Positions 28,918-39,603 are shown, counted from the stretch's first letter. The stretch is 64,000 bases of DNA from Wenjunlia vitaminophila DSM 41686 (GCF_000380165.1 NZ_KB904702.1:1-64000); one strand, 5' to 3'. The notes: a model not told the origin generated them from the sequence alone. Numbers and translations: made by a program.

Positions 28918-29889
28918 TCAGATCAGGCCCTTGGACTTCAGGTACTCCTTGGCCACGTCGCCGGGCTTCTCCCGCCGCGCGTCGACCTTCTTGTTGAGTT
29001 CGGTGAGGTCCTCGGTGGTCAGCACCTCGGTCAGCTTGTTGAGCACCTCGGCGATCTCGGCGGACCCGGCGTCCTTGGCGTTGACCACCGGCACCACGTT
29101 GTCGGCGTTCTGCAGGTGCTTGTCGTCCTCCAACAGCACCAGGCCGAACTGGTCGAGGGTGGCGTCGGTGGTCGTGGTCAGCACCAGTTGGTCGGAGCCG
29201 GTCTTCACCGCCTGCTTGGCGGCCACCGTGCCCACGCCCTTGGGATCGACCTCGGTGATGTCGATGCCGTAGGTCTTCTCCAGGCCGGGCTCGCAGTACG
29301 GGCGGTCGGGGCACTCGTCACCCGCGGCCAGCTTGACCTTCAGCTTGGCCTTGCCCAGGTCGGAGAGCGTGGTGAGGTTGTGCTCCTTCGCGTAGTCCTT
29401 GGACACCGCGAACGCGTTCTGGTCCACGGCCTTGCCGGGCTCGAGCACCTTGAGCCCCGCCTTGTCGGCGAGGGTCCGCAGCTCCCGCACGGTGGCCTGC
29501 ACGTCCGGGGACGCCACCGGTTTCGCCGAGGGACCGTTGACCTTGCGGTTGAGGAACTCGGCGAGGGTGGCGGCGTACTCGGGGACGATGTCCACCGCGC
29601 CCTTCTCCAGCTCCGGCAGGTACAGCTCGCGCTTGGCCGTCTTGGTGGAGGTCTGGTAACCGGCGTCGGACAGGAGTTGCGCGTACAGCTCGGCCAACAC
29701 CTTGCCCTCGGTGAAGTCACCGGCGCCGATGACCAACGAGCCCTTGTCGCCGCCGCTGTCACCGCCCTCGTCCTCCAGGCTGTCGCCGTCACCGCAGCCG
29801 GTGAGAACCAGGAGCGCCGCGGCGCCCACGGCCACCGCGGCGGTGGCCCGCCGGCCGCGGCGGGCGGAGGCAGTCGTCGATGTGCTCAT
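28918..29889 (-). CDS. Osmoprotectant (glycine betaine/choline-type) ABC transporter substrate-binding lipoprotein
   Basis: The roughly 323-residue protein has a lipoprotein signal ending LVLTGC (lipobox Cys near 32), then an acidic Gly-rich spacer. The OpuAC/OpuBC-type domain begins SLVIGAGDFTEGKVLAELYA, with VDIVPEYAATLAEFL and DLGKAKLKVKLAAGDECPDR as family landmarks. It would capture a quaternary amine outside the membrane for import. The start is the ATG preceded by GTG; a GGTGA lies at a suitable distance. It ends a three-gene leftward unit with two permeases, opposite a divergent ATPase. Substrate may be glycine betaine, choline, proline betaine or ectoine; the sequence alone does not settle this. 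Confidence 0.9.
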   Translation of the reverse strand: MSTSTTASARRGRRATAAVAVGAAALLVLTGCGDGDSLEDEGGDSGGDKGSLVIGAGDFTEGKVLAELYAQLLSDAGYQTSTKTAKRELYLPELEKGAVDIVPEYAATLAEFLNRKVNGPSAKPVASPDVQATVRELRTLADKAGLKVLEPGKAVDQNAFAVSKDYAKEHNLTTLSDLGKAKLKVKLAAGDECPDRPYCEPGLEKTYGIDITEVDPKGVGTVAAKQAVKTGSDQLVLTTTTDATLDQFGLVLLEDDKHLQNADNVVPVVNAKDAGSAEIAEVLNKLTEVLTTEDLTELNKKVDARREKPGDVAKEYLKSKGLI

Positions 29890-29971
29890 CACTAGGTCAC
29901 CATCCAGGAAAAAGATCAGTAGGGGCGGGACAACAACGCGGAGGGGGTAACAGCACGGTCAGTCCCGTCGG

Positions 29972-30688
29972 TCACGCCGCGACGTCGGCGGCGGTCCGGG
30001 GCGTGGCGGCCGGCGCGGGCCCGCGCCCCGATCGGTTGGGGTCGAACAGCTTCTGGAGGACCACGAACACGCACTCGACGAGCATCGCCAGCACCGCCAC
30101 CAGGATCGCGCCGGCCACCACCTGCGGGGTGTTCTGCCGGGCGAAACCCGCGGTGATGATCCGGCCGAGGCCACCGCCGCCCGGCAGCGCGGCGAGCGTG
30201 GCGGTCGCCACCACCTGCACCGCGGCGGAACGGACCCCTGTCATGATCAACGGCATGGCGAGCGGGACCTCCACCCGCCACAGCACCTGGGGGCCCGTCA
30301 TGCCCATCCCGCGTGCGGCCTGCACCACGTCGGGATCGACGTCGCGCACGCCGACGTAGGCGTTGGTGAGCAGGGGCGGCACCGCGAAGAGCACCAGGGC
30401 GATGACCGTGGGCCAGTCCCCGTGCGTGCCCACCGGGCTGAGCAGCAGCAGCACCAGGACGGCGAAGGTGGGGACGGCCCGGCCCACGTTGGCGATGTTG
30501 ACGGCGAGCGCGCCGCCGCGGCCCAGGTGCCCGAGGAGCAGCGCCACCGGCAGGGCGAGGGCGCCGGAGATGAGCAGGCAGACCACGGTGAGGTAGACGT
30601 GCTCGCCCAGCCGGTGCCACACCCCGGCCGTCCCCGACCAGTTGGCGCCGGTGGTGAGCCACGTCCAGGCGTCGGGGAGGGCGTTCAC
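29972..30688 (-). CDS. Osmoprotectant ABC transporter permease (second)
   Basis: The 238-residue protein has five or six membrane helices and the OpuB/OpuC permease pattern: PVALLLGHLGRGGALAVN, IANVGRAVPTFAVLVLLLL, and the EAA-type cytoplasmic loop ARGMGMTGPQVLWRVEVPLA. GVRSAAVQVVATATLAALPG and GGGLGRIITAGFA follow. The GTG start overlaps the stop of the upstream permease gene as GTGA, so the two subunits are made in equal amounts and probably form a heterodimeric channel. The last 25 residues are a Pro/Ala-rich cytoplasmic tail. Confidence 0.92.
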   Translation of the reverse strand: MNALPDAWTWLTTGANWSGTAGVWHRLGEHVYLTVVCLLISGALALPVALLLGHLGRGGALAVNIANVGRAVPTFAVLVLLLLSPVGTHGDWPTVIALVLFAVPPLLTNAYVGVRDVDPDVVQAARGMGMTGPQVLWRVEVPLAMPLIMTGVRSAAVQVVATATLAALPGGGGLGRIITAGFARQNTPQVVAGAILVAVLAMLVECVFVVLQKLFDPNRSGRGPAPAATPRTAADVAA

Positions 30689-31449
30689 GTCCGCACCACC
30701 TCCGGGGAGGGCGCGGTCCGGCGTCCGAGCCGCCGACCCGACGCCGCGCCGGCGCGCGCCCAGGGGGTGAGCAGCCGTTGCACCAGCAGCAGCAGGACGT
30801 CGGCGGTGACCGCGATCAGCACGCAGAGCGTGGACGCGGTGAGCACCTGGGCCTTGAAGAGGTTCTCCATGCCGGAGTAGATGAGGTTCCCCAGGCCGCC
30901 GTGGCCGACGATGGCGCCGACGGTGACCAGGGAGACGGTGGAGACGGTGGCGATCCGCACCCCGGCCATGATCGCCGGGAGCGCCAGCCGGACCTCGACC
31001 CCGAACAGCAGCCGGACCGATCCGTAGCCCATGCCGCGGGCCGCCTCGCGCACCTCCTCGGGAACGCCGCGCAGCCCGGCGAGGATGTTCCGGACCAGGA
31101 TGGTGAGGGAGTACAGGACCAGGCCGGTGACCACGACCGATGCCGAGAGGCCGTAGACCGGGAGCAGCAGCGAGAACATCGCCAGCGACGGGATCGTGTA
31201 GAGGACGGTGGTCAGGCCGAGGACGCCGCCGGCCGCGAACCGCCAGCGACGGGCGAGCAGGGCCAGGGGGAAGGCCACCGCGAGCCCGATCAGCATCGAG
31301 ACGCCGGTCAGCTCCAGGTGCTGCACCGTGGCGTCGATCAGTTCCTGTTTACGGGTGCGCAGGTACTCCCCGCACACCCACTCGTTGGAGACAAGACAGT
31401 TGTCGGACTGGGCGGTCAGCGGGTACGCCGCCGCATCTGCTGAGATCAC
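30685..31449 (-). CDS. Osmoprotectant ABC transporter permease (first)
   Basis: The 254-residue protein begins with a hydrophilic segment (about 1-40, containing DNCLVSNEWVCGEYL with two Cys that could form a disulfide outside). Five or six membrane helices follow. TTVLYTIPSLAMFSLLLPVY and the EAA loop ARGMGYGSVRLLFGVEVRLA are typical of OpuCB/OpuCD-like permeases. The start is GTG with GGGAGAG upstream. It is the first gene of the leftward unit and diverges from the ATPase gene across a 169-nt region. The long N-terminal extracellular segment with cysteines is somewhat unusual for the family. Confidence 0.92.
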   Translation of the reverse strand: MISADAAAYPLTAQSDNCLVSNEWVCGEYLRTRKQELIDATVQHLELTGVSMLIGLAVAFPLALLARRWRFAAGGVLGLTTVLYTIPSLAMFSLLLPVYGLSASVVVTGLVLYSLTILVRNILAGLRGVPEEVREAARGMGYGSVRLLFGVEVRLALPAIMAGVRIATVSTVSLVTVGAIVGHGGLGNLIYSGMENLFKAQVLTASTLCVLIAVTADVLLLLVQRLLTPWARAGAASGRRLGRRTAPSPEVVRT

Positions 31450-31618
31450 GCGGCTCTCCCTTCCCCCGTTCGCCGCGAATATCCGTGCGCCACGTCCACC
31501 GGCCGAGGCCCACTCAGCCGAGACTAACGTGCGACACCGTCACTCACGCCAGCTACGCGAGGTACGGTCGAGTACGGCCCGACGCCCTTCCGGGGCGCTG
31601 TCGCACCTGTGGGGAACG
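31450..31618. promoter_or_regulatory. Divergent promoter region of the osmoprotectant transporter
   Basis: This 169-nt region separates the permease unit from the ATPase gene and must control all four transporter genes. No strong operator or -10/-35 pair was clear by eye. Confidence 0.4.
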
Positions 31619-32779
31619 ATGATCCGGTTCGAACACGTGAGCAAGCGCTATCCGGACGGCACCACCGCGGTGGACGACCTGTCGTTCGAAGTGAAGGAAG
31701 GGGAACTGGTCACCCTGGTGGGCCCGTCCGGCTGCGGCAAGACGACCACCATGAAGATGGTCAACCGGCTGATCGAGCCGACTTCCGGTCGCATCCTCCT
31801 GAACGACGAGGACATCGCGGGGATCGACCCGGTGAGACTGCGCCGCCGCATCGGGTACGTCATCCAGCAGGTGGGGCTGTTCCCGCACAAGACCGTGCTG
31901 GACAACACGGCCACCGTGCCCGCCCTGCTGGGGTGGAAGCGGGCCAGGGCACGGGAGCGCGCCGCCGAGCTGCTCGACCTGGTGGGGCTCGACCCGTCCA
32001 CGTTCGGCAGCCGCTACCCCGACCAGCTCTCCGGCGGCCAGCGGCAGCGGGTGGGCGTGGCCAGGGCGCTCGCCGCCGACCCCCCCGTCCTGCTGATGGA
32101 CGAGCCGTTCGGCGCCGTGGACCCCGTGGTGCGCGAACACCTCCAGACGGAGTTCCTGCGGCTCCAGGACGCGGTACGCAAGACGGTGCTGTTCGTCACG
32201 CACGACATCGAGGAGGCGGTCCGGCTCGGTGACCGGATAGCCGTCTACGGCGCCGGTCGGATCGAGCAGTACGACTCCCCCGCACTGGTCCTCGGCGCCC
32301 CGGCCACCCCCTACGTCGCCGACTTCGTCGGGGCCGACCGGGGGCTGAAGCGCCTGTCCGTCACCCAGATCGAGACCGGCGACCTGGAACAGCCCCCGGT
32401 GGTCCACCTCAACGACCCCGTCGCCAAGGCGATCACCCGGATGGGGGCGGACGGCGCCCGGTGGGCCGTGGTGCTGGACGACGACGGCAGCCTGCACGGC
32501 TGGGTCTCGGCCGAGACGATGTCCCCCGAACGGCCCGGCACGGTCCGCGAGCACGCCCGCCGGATGGAGGCCTGGGTGCCCGTCGGAGCCGATCTCAAGC
32601 AGGCGTTCAGCGTGATGCTCCAGCACGACGCGGGGTGGATAGCGGTGTTGGACGACAACCGCTTCCTCGGGGTGCTGACCCCGTCCAGCCTGCACGAGGC
32701 GCTGCGCCGCTCCATCGACGCGGACAGCGAGGGGGTGCCGCGCGCCGAGGTGGTCTTCGACTCGATCGCCACCGTGTGA
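31619..32779 (+). CDS. Osmoprotectant ABC transporter ATPase with C-terminal CBS domains
   Basis: The 386-residue ATPase has Walker A GPSGCGKTTT near residue 38, Q-loop VIQQVGLFPH, signature LSGGQRQRVGVARALA, Walker B LLMDEPFGAVDP and H-loop FVTHDIEEAV. Residues 260-380 hold two CBS motifs (VVHLNDPVAKAITRM to AVVLDDDGSLHGWVS; WVPVGADLKQAFSVMLQ to AVLDDNRFLGVLTPSSL). In OpuA-type transporters CBS domains sense ionic strength or c-di-AMP and gate transport; the same role is inferred here. The ATG is the family start, giving IRFEHVSKRYPDGTTAV; GGGGAA lies just before it. It is transcribed opposite to its permeases. Confidence 0.94.
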   Translation: MIRFEHVSKRYPDGTTAVDDLSFEVKEGELVTLVGPSGCGKTTTMKMVNRLIEPTSGRILLNDEDIAGIDPVRLRRRIGYVIQQVGLFPHKTVLDNTATVPALLGWKRARARERAAELLDLVGLDPSTFGSRYPDQLSGGQRQRVGVARALAADPPVLLMDEPFGAVDPVVREHLQTEFLRLQDAVRKTVLFVTHDIEEAVRLGDRIAVYGAGRIEQYDSPALVLGAPATPYVADFVGADRGLKRLSVTQIETGDLEQPPVVHLNDPVAKAITRMGADGARWAVVLDDDGSLHGWVSAETMSPERPGTVREHARRMEAWVPVGADLKQAFSVMLQHDAGWIAVLDDNRFLGVLTPSSLHEALRRSIDADSEGVPRAEVVFDSIATV

Positions 32780-32782
32780 GGA

Positions 32783-32803
32783 CCGGGTGCCGCCCGCACC
32801 CGG
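32783..32803. terminator. Bidirectional terminator hairpin
   Basis: CCGGGTGC-CGCCC-GCACCCGG is a perfect 8-bp stem between the convergent ATPase and DUF3180 genes. Confidence 0.7.
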
Positions 32804-32808
32804 CCGTC

Positions 32809-33297
32809 TCAGGAACCGTTCCGGCGCCCCCGGCCGTGCGACTCGTCGTCGTCCGGGAGCCGGCACACCCGCTCCAGGCAGATCGCGGCGACTATCACCG
32901 CGATGCTCGCGACCACCGAGAGCCCGGCGTAGACGGCCTGGTTCCGCCGCGGCGGAACCTCGAGCTGGCCCAGCAGGAACGCGCCCATCCCGCCGTACAT
33001 CCCCCCGACCAGCGCCGCCACCAGCGCGCTCGCCTGGCCGAACACCACCGCGCGGGCCGCCAACAGCGGGTCGAGGCCCTTGGCGCCGGGTTCCCGCTCC
33101 CGTTGCGCCCTCAGCCGGGAACGGAACGACAGCGCCGTGGCGCCCAGCACCACCGCGATGATCGCCAACACGATCGGCGCCGCCACCGGCACCGCCGGCA
33201 GTGACCCCATCGAGTCCCACAGCCGGGCTCCACCCCAGGACAGGACCCCGGTCACCAGTGTGATCCCGGCCAGCACCCGCACCCGAAGTCGCTTCAC
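32809..33297 (-). CDS. DUF3180-family membrane protein
   Basis: The 162-residue protein has four predicted membrane helices (about 8-28, 36-56, 80-108 and 120-142; for example VAAPIVLAIIAVVLGATAL and AGLSVVASIAVIVAAICLE). ARAVVFGQASALVAALVGGMYGG is the conserved DUF3180 segment. Genes of this family follow folK in many actinobacteria, as here. The start is GTG with GAGGAG about 9 nt upstream. The Arg-rich C-terminus lies in the cytoplasm. Function is unknown; the folate gene linkage has no explanation yet. Confidence 0.88.
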   Translation of the reverse strand: MKRLRVRVLAGITLVTGVLSWGGARLWDSMGSLPAVPVAAPIVLAIIAVVLGATALSFRSRLRAQREREPGAKGLDPLLAARAVVFGQASALVAALVGGMYGGMGAFLLGQLEVPPRRNQAVYAGLSVVASIAVIVAAICLERVCRLPDDDESHGRGRRNGS

Positions 33298-33349
33298 CGC
33301 GTTGGGCTCCTCACGTTCACATCGGCCCCGTCGCCTTACCGACCCGACC

Positions 33350-33934
33350 CTACTCGGGCAGGTGCAGCGAAATGTCCTCGCGGTGGATCACGCCCTGGCG
33401 GCCCACGGTCCCCAACAGGTCCACCACCCGGCCCCGACCGGGCAGCACGGCGTCCGGGTCCACGTCCGCCCAGGGCGCGAGGACGAACGCCCGCTCGTGC
33501 GCCCGGGGGTGCGGCAGGGTCAGTGCCGGGTCGGTGGAGACCACGTCCTGGTAGGTGACGATGTCCACGTCGATGGTGCGCGGCGCCCAGCGTTCCTCCC
33601 GGACCCGGTGGAACGCCTCCTCGATCGCCCCGGCACGTTCCAGCAGCGAGAACGGGGGCAGCGTGGTCTTGATCAGGACCACCGCGTTGAAGTAGTTCGG
33701 CTGGCCCACCACCCCGACCGGTTCTGTCTCGTACACCGGGGAGACGGCCTTGACCCGGAGCCCGGGGGTGTCCTCCAACGCGTCCACCGCGCCCTGAAGG
33801 GTCTCCAGCCGGTTGCCCAGGTTGCTGCCGAGCGACAGCACGGCCGCCTTCGGGTTGTGCAACGTGGTGTCGGCCGCGTCCACCTGCTGTTCGACGGAGG
33901 CGGGAACGGGCTGCGCCGCCGGGTCCGAACTCAT
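33350..33934 (-). CDS. folK: 6-hydroxymethyl-7,8-dihydropterin pyrophosphokinase
   Basis: The 194-residue protein is a full-length HPPK with a roughly 28-residue N-terminal extension. AVLSLGSNLGNRLETLQGAV, SPVYETEPVGVVGQPNYFNAV, ERWAPRTIDVDIVTY (Arg and two metal-binding Asp) and LPHPRAHERAFVLAPW are all present. It transfers pyrophosphate from ATP to hydroxymethyl-dihydropterin, making the substrate of FolP. The ATG overlaps the folB stop as ATGA, with GGAGG upstream, so the two are coupled. Confidence 0.96.
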   Translation of the reverse strand: MSSDPAAQPVPASVEQQVDAADTTLHNPKAAVLSLGSNLGNRLETLQGAVDALEDTPGLRVKAVSPVYETEPVGVVGQPNYFNAVVLIKTTLPPFSLLERAGAIEEAFHRVREERWAPRTIDVDIVTYQDVVSTDPALTLPHPRAHERAFVLAPWADVDPDAVLPGRGRVVDLLGTVGRQGVIHREDISLHLPE

Positions 33935-34290
33935 GTACGCCTCCGGGTGATGGTGATGGTGACGTCGTCGAAGGGGACGGTGATCGGCGCCTGGGGCTTG
34001 TGCACGGTCACCTCCACCTCCCGCACGACGTCGTGCTTCAGGCAGACCTGGGCGATCCGCTCGGCGAGCGTCTCGATCAGGTCCACCGGTTCCCCCCGGA
34101 CGACCTCCACGACCTGCTCCGCCACGACGCCGTAGTGGACCGTCTGCCGCAGGTCGTCGGCGGCGGCCGCGGGCCTGGTGTCCAGGCCGAGCACCAGGTC
34201 CACCACGAACGGCTGGCCCAGTTCGCGTTCGGACGGCAGCACGCCGTGGTGTCCACGCGCCTTCAGGCCGCGCAGCGCGACACGGTCCAC
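33931..34290 (-). CDS. folB: Dihydroneopterin aldolase
   Basis: The 119-residue protein has DRVALRGLKARGHHGVLPSE (substrate-binding region), TVHYGVVAEQVVEVVRGEPVDLIETLAERIA with the catalytic-site Tyr and Glu, and VTVHKPQAPI with the conserved Lys. It cleaves dihydroneopterin to hydroxymethyl-dihydropterin. The GTG start with GGAGGAGG 6-7 nt upstream gives the usual length; 13 extra codons upstream are unsupported. It begins its own transcription unit after a strong terminator and runs into folK with a 4-nt overlap. Confidence 0.95.
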   Translation of the reverse strand: MDRVALRGLKARGHHGVLPSERELGQPFVVDLVLGLDTRPAAAADDLRQTVHYGVVAEQVVEVVRGEPVDLIETLAERIAQVCLKHDVVREVEVTVHKPQAPITVPFDDVTITITRRRT

Positions 34291-34382
34291 GAGAAACCTC
34301 CTCCTAGGCGTTGACCGACGGTACGACACATGCTGGGCGAGGTCACCGAAACGGGCGGCGACGATCTGCGGTACTTCGCGGG

Positions 34383-34402
34383 CTGACCGGCGAAACGGTC
34401 AG
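34383..34402. promoter_or_regulatory. Inverted repeat upstream of folB
   Basis: CTGACCG-GCGAAA-CGGTCAG has perfect 7-bp arms, about 93 nt upstream of the folB start. It may be an operator in the folB promoter region or a small hairpin. No regulator is known for it. Confidence 0.35.
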
Positions 34403-34522
34403 TGGGATGCGAAAATACCGGACACGACCGCACAAGTCGCCGGCAGGCGGCCCCTCACGCCGCGCCGCCTCCTTACCCAGAGCCGGGGAGTCCTACACCG
34501 TGTCCGCCCGTCCGGGCCGGGC

Positions 34523-34557
34523 ACGGGTCCCGTGTCCGGCCCGGACACGGGACCCGT
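34523..34557. terminator. Near-perfect 35-nt palindrome ending the folE-folP-NTF2 unit
   Basis: ACGGGTCCCGTGTCCGG and its exact complement flank a single base, and the element touches the stop codon of the NTF2-like gene. It should form a very stable hairpin. It separates the folate genes into two transcription units. Confidence 0.75.
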
Positions 34558-35015
34558 CAGGGTCCCTCGGAGGGCTCGTCCTCGGCCTCGTCCTCCTCGG
34601 CGCCGGCGAGGACCGGTGAGCCGTGGTGCGACCACAGCCGCCAGTCGCCCGTGGGCGTGCGGCGGAAGATGTTGGTGGCCACCACCAGCTCGCCCATCAG
34701 CGGTCCCGCACCGCCGTCCGGTTCCGCCGGGCCGCCGCTGAGGATGTTCTCGGTGCACGTCACCAGGGCGGTCTCGCCGTCCACGGTGACCTGCACGTCC
34801 GTGAGGAAGAACTGGATGTACTCGGTGTTCGCCATGATCAGGGCGTAGGAGCGGAGGACGTCCACCCGCCCCCGCAGCACCGGCCACCCCGGATGGACGC
34901 AACTGATCTCGTCGTCCAGCCAGACCTCCGCCATCCGGTCCAGGTCACCGCGCTCCATCGCCTCGTAGAAGGCGGTGTTGGCCTGCTCGACCTGCTCGAC
35001 GTCCACCCCGCTCAC
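34557..35015 (-). CDS. NTF2-like (SnoaL/DUF4440-type) protein in the folate operon
   Basis: The 152-residue protein has an NTF2-like cone fold pattern: VEQANTAFYEAMERGDLDRM, AEVWLDDEISCVHPGWPVLRG, then TALVTCTENILSGG and ATNIFRRTPTGDWRLWSHHGSPV. The His and Asp/Glu residues in the pocket could be catalytic, but many members only bind ligands. The tail is acidic (EEDEAEDEPSEG). The GTG start overlaps the folP stop as GTGA, so it is translated with dihydropteroate synthase. I recall the same placement in Streptomyces. A role in pterin handling is suggested by position only. Confidence 0.8.
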   Translation of the reverse strand: MSGVDVEQVEQANTAFYEAMERGDLDRMAEVWLDDEISCVHPGWPVLRGRVDVLRSYALIMANTEYIQFFLTDVQVTVDGETALVTCTENILSGGPAEPDGGAGPLMGELVVATNIFRRTPTGDWRLWSHHGSPVLAGAEEDEAEDEPSEGP

Positions 35016-35896
35016 GCGGTCCTCCCGGCCGGGGTGTCGGGGGTGGCGTCGTCCAGGGCCTGGGCCACACGGACGGCGTCGGCCGAGGCGGCCACCTCGT
35101 GGACCCGGACCGCCCAGGCGCCGTCCCTCGCGGCCAGGGCGGAGACCGCGGCCGAGGCGGCGTCCCGTCCTCTGGGCGGTGGCGGGGTCTGCCCCGCGCC
35201 GGCCAGCACCCGACCGAGGAACCGCTTGCGGGAGGCGGCCACCAGCAGCGGCCGGCCCAGCTCGGCACGGAGCCTGGGCAGCGCCGCGAGCAGGGCGAGG
35301 TCGTGCTCGGCGTTCTTGGCGAACCCGAGCCCAGGGTCCACGATCACCCGCTCGGGGGCGACCCCGCCGGCCACCACGGCCCGCACCCGGTCGCCGAGCT
35401 CCCGCAGCACCTCACCGACCACGTCGGCGTACTCCGCCTTGGCGTGCATGTCCACGCTGGGACCGCGCCAGTGCATCACCACGAACGGGACCTCGGCGGC
35501 GGCCACCATCGGGACCATCGCCGGGTCGGCGAGACCGCCGCTGACGTCGTTGACCAGGGCCGCCCCCGCCTCAAGGGCGCGTTCGGCGACGCTGGCCCGC
35601 ATGGTGTCCACGCTCACCACCACCCCGGCGTCGGCGAGCGCCCGCACCACCGGGACCACCCGGCGCAGCTCCTCGGCCTCGTCCACCCGCAGCGCCCCGG
35701 GGCGGGTGGACTCGCCGCCCACGTCCACCAGGTCGGCCCCGGTGGCGACCAGGTCGAGCCCGCGTGCCACGGCCTTCTCCGCGTCGAACCACTGCCCGCC
35801 GTCGGAGAACGAGTCGGGCGTGACGTTGACCACACCCATGACCGCACACCTGTGGTACTCGGCCAGTCCGGCCACCTGGCCGCGCATCGTCCTCAT
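35012..35896 (-). CDS. folP: Dihydropteroate synthase
   Basis: The 294-residue enzyme condenses hydroxymethyl-dihydropterin pyrophosphate with p-aminobenzoate and is the sulfonamide target. VMGVVNVTPDSFSDGGQWFD, DLVDVGGESTRPGA, VSVDTMRASVAERAL, LVNDVSGGLADP, PFVVMHWRG, VIVDPGLGFAKN and LVAASRKRFLGRVLA are the expected DHPS loops and substrate residues. A variable stretch GAGQTPPPPRGRD precedes the last helix. Two ATG codons 9 nt apart (35896 and 35887) are possible starts; neither has a clear ribosome site. It overlaps the NTF2-like gene downstream. Confidence 0.95.
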   Translation of the reverse strand: MRTMRGQVAGLAEYHRCAVMGVVNVTPDSFSDGGQWFDAEKAVARGLDLVATGADLVDVGGESTRPGALRVDEAEELRRVVPVVRALADAGVVVSVDTMRASVAERALEAGAALVNDVSGGLADPAMVPMVAAAEVPFVVMHWRGPSVDMHAKAEYADVVGEVLRELGDRVRAVVAGGVAPERVIVDPGLGFAKNAEHDLALLAALPRLRAELGRPLLVAASRKRFLGRVLAGAGQTPPPPRGRDAASAAVSALAARDGAWAVRVHEVAASADAVRVAQALDDATPDTPAGRTA

Positions 35897-35967
35897 GGGT
35901 CCAGCCTAGGCGGCTGTCGCGGAGCCGCCGCTCGGGGACCGCCGGCGACGCCGCGGGGCCCGCGGGT

Positions 35968-36573
35968 TCAGCCCAGGATCAGGCTCATCGCCTCGGCCCG
36001 CGAGGTGGCGTCGCGGAGCTGGCCGCGCACCGCCGAGGTGGTGGTCTTGGCGCCCGGCTTGCGGATGCCGCGCAGCGACATGCACATGTGCTCGCACTCG
36101 ATGACCACGATCACCCCGCGTGCCTCCAGGATGCTCACCAGGGAGTCGGCGATCTGGGTGGTGAGACGTTCCTGCACCTGGGGCCTGCGGGCGTAGACGT
36201 CCACCAGCCGGGCCAGCTTGGACAGGCCGGTGATCTTGCCCGAGGAGGCCGGGATGTAGCCGATGTGCGCCACGCCGTGGAACGGGAGCAGGTGGTGTTC
36301 GCACATGGAGAACACCTCGATGTCCTTGACCAGCACCATCTCGTCGTGGCCGAGGTCGAACGTGGTGGTCAGCACGTCGTGCGGGTCCTGCCAGAGCCCG
36401 GCGAAGATCTCCTTGTACGACCGGGCCACCCGGGCCGGAGTGTCCCGCAGCCCGTCCCGGTCAGGGTCCTCCCCCACGGCTATCAGCAGCTCGCGCACCG
36501 CGTTCTCGACGCGCTCGTGGTCGAAGACGCCCGCGGCCCCTTGGGAGCCGTCCAGGGTCACGGGATCGGTCAT
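35968..36573 (-). CDS. folE: GTP cyclohydrolase I
   Basis: The 201-residue enzyme makes dihydroneopterin triphosphate, the entry step to folate. [21 protein letters not shown] and [20 protein letters not shown] contain the Zn-binding Cys and His residues and active-site His pair of the FolE1 family. [23 protein letters not shown] is also conserved. Length is normal. It is upstream of folP by 71 nt and downstream of a terminator that ends ftsH transcription, so it probably has its own promoter in the 36574-36687 interval. Confidence 0.97.
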   Translation of the reverse strand: MTDPVTLDGSQGAAGVFDHERVENAVRELLIAVGEDPDRDGLRDTPARVARSYKEIFAGLWQDPHDVLTTTFDLGHDEMVLVKDIEVFSMCEHHLLPFHGVAHIGYIPASSGKITGLSKLARLVDVYARRPQVQERLTTQIADSLVSILEARGVIVVIECEHMCMSLRGIRKPGAKTTTSAVRGQLRDATSRAEAMSLILG

Positions 36574-36687
36574 CTGTGCCTCATTCCTCGGATCTGAAGT
36601 GCGCTACCGGCACGGCACGGGCCGCACCCGCCGCCCGAACCGGGAGCCACCTGGAGCAACCGGGGCTCCGGACTGCCCCGAGACGCC

Positions 36688-36731
36688 GGATGCCGCACTC
36701 CCCAGGCTAGAGCCCGGGAAATGCGGCATCC
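36688..36731 (-). terminator. Hairpin terminator after ftsH
   Basis: GGATGCCGCA and TGCGGCATCC form a perfect 10-bp stem around a 24-nt insert that can itself fold by GGC-TAGA-GCC. It starts 32 nt past the ftsH stop and lies upstream of folE. Confidence 0.7.
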
Positions 36732-36762
36732 ATTCCGGGTTGGCCCCGGTCGGCGTACGTCG

Positions 36763-38784
<2,022 letters not shown>

Positions 38785-38790
38785 CCATGC

Positions 38791-38818
38791 GGGGCGATCG
38801 TTCCGCCCCGTCCCTCCT
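38791..38818 (-). promoter_or_regulatory. Ribosome site of ftsH separated from the start by a hairpin
   Basis: On the ftsH strand AGGAGGG (38818-38812) is followed by GGGGCG-N7-CGCCCC (38809-38791) and then the ATG at 38784. Unfolded spacing is 27 nt, too long. If the 19-nt hairpin folds, effective spacing becomes 8 nt. This may control or simply permit translation. Confidence 0.5.
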
Positions 38819-39036
38819 GCCAGATTGAGTGGTGCCCGGGTCGGGCGCGACCAGGGAGCACCAGTGATTTGTCGGACGGTACCTCAGCCATTGTCACCTG
38901 AAGCGGGCACGACCGTTAACAAACGTGTCTTGCATCTGCTCCAACGTGAGGAAACGGCAAAGTGTTCCCCAAGCCCGGAGCGCCCCGGTCGGCGTGGCAC
39001 CAGCCGGGGCCGCCCGGCGACCGACCGCCTGGCGGC

Positions 39037-39591
39037 TCAGCCGCCGTACACGTGCGGGGCCAGGGTGCCGACGAACGGCAGGTTCCGGTACTTCTCGGCG
39101 AAGTCGAGGCCGTAGCCGACCACGAACTCGTTGGGGATGTCGAAGCCCACGTACGCGACGTCGATGTCGACCTGGGCAGCCTCGGGCTTACGCAACAGCG
39201 TACACACGGCGAGGGAGGCGGGACCGCGCGAGCCGAGGTTGGTCAGCAGCCAGGACAGGGTCAGCCCCGAGTCGATGATGTCCTCGACGACCAGCACGTG
39301 CCGACCGGCGATGTCGGTGTCCAGGTCCTTCAGGATGCGCACCACCCCGGAGGACCTGGTGCCCGAGCCGTACGAGGAGACCGCCATCCAGTCCATGGTC
39401 ACCGGGGTGGACACGGCCCGGGCGAGATCGGCCATCACCATCACCGCCCCCTTGAGGACACCGACGATGAGCAGGTCCCGGCCCTGGTAGTCCCGGTCGA
39501 TCCGGCCGGCCAGCTCGGCCAGTTTGGCGTCGATCTCTTCCTTGGTGATGAGCACCGACTTCAGGTCGTTGCCCATGTCCTTCTCGTCCAC
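39037..39591 (-). CDS. hpt: Hypoxanthine phosphoribosyltransferase
   Basis: The 184-residue enzyme salvages hypoxanthine and guanine with [43 protein letters not shown] (flexible loop), [18 protein letters not shown] (PRPP loop, EDIIDSGLT) and [25 protein letters not shown] are all family hallmarks. The GTG start has GGAAG about 9 nt upstream; the ATG five codons later is less well placed. It lies 13 nt downstream of tilS on the same strand, the common tilS-hpt-ftsH order. Confidence 0.96.
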   Translation of the reverse strand: MDEKDMGNDLKSVLITKEEIDAKLAELAGRIDRDYQGRDLLIVGVLKGAVMVMADLARAVSTPVTMDWMAVSSYGSGTRSSGVVRILKDLDTDIAGRHVLVVEDIIDSGLTLSWLLTNLGSRGPASLAVCTLLRKPEAAQVDIDVAYVGFDIPNEFVVGYGLDFAEKYRNLPFVGTLAPHVYGG

Positions 39592-39603
39592 CCGCGCTAC
39601 TTC

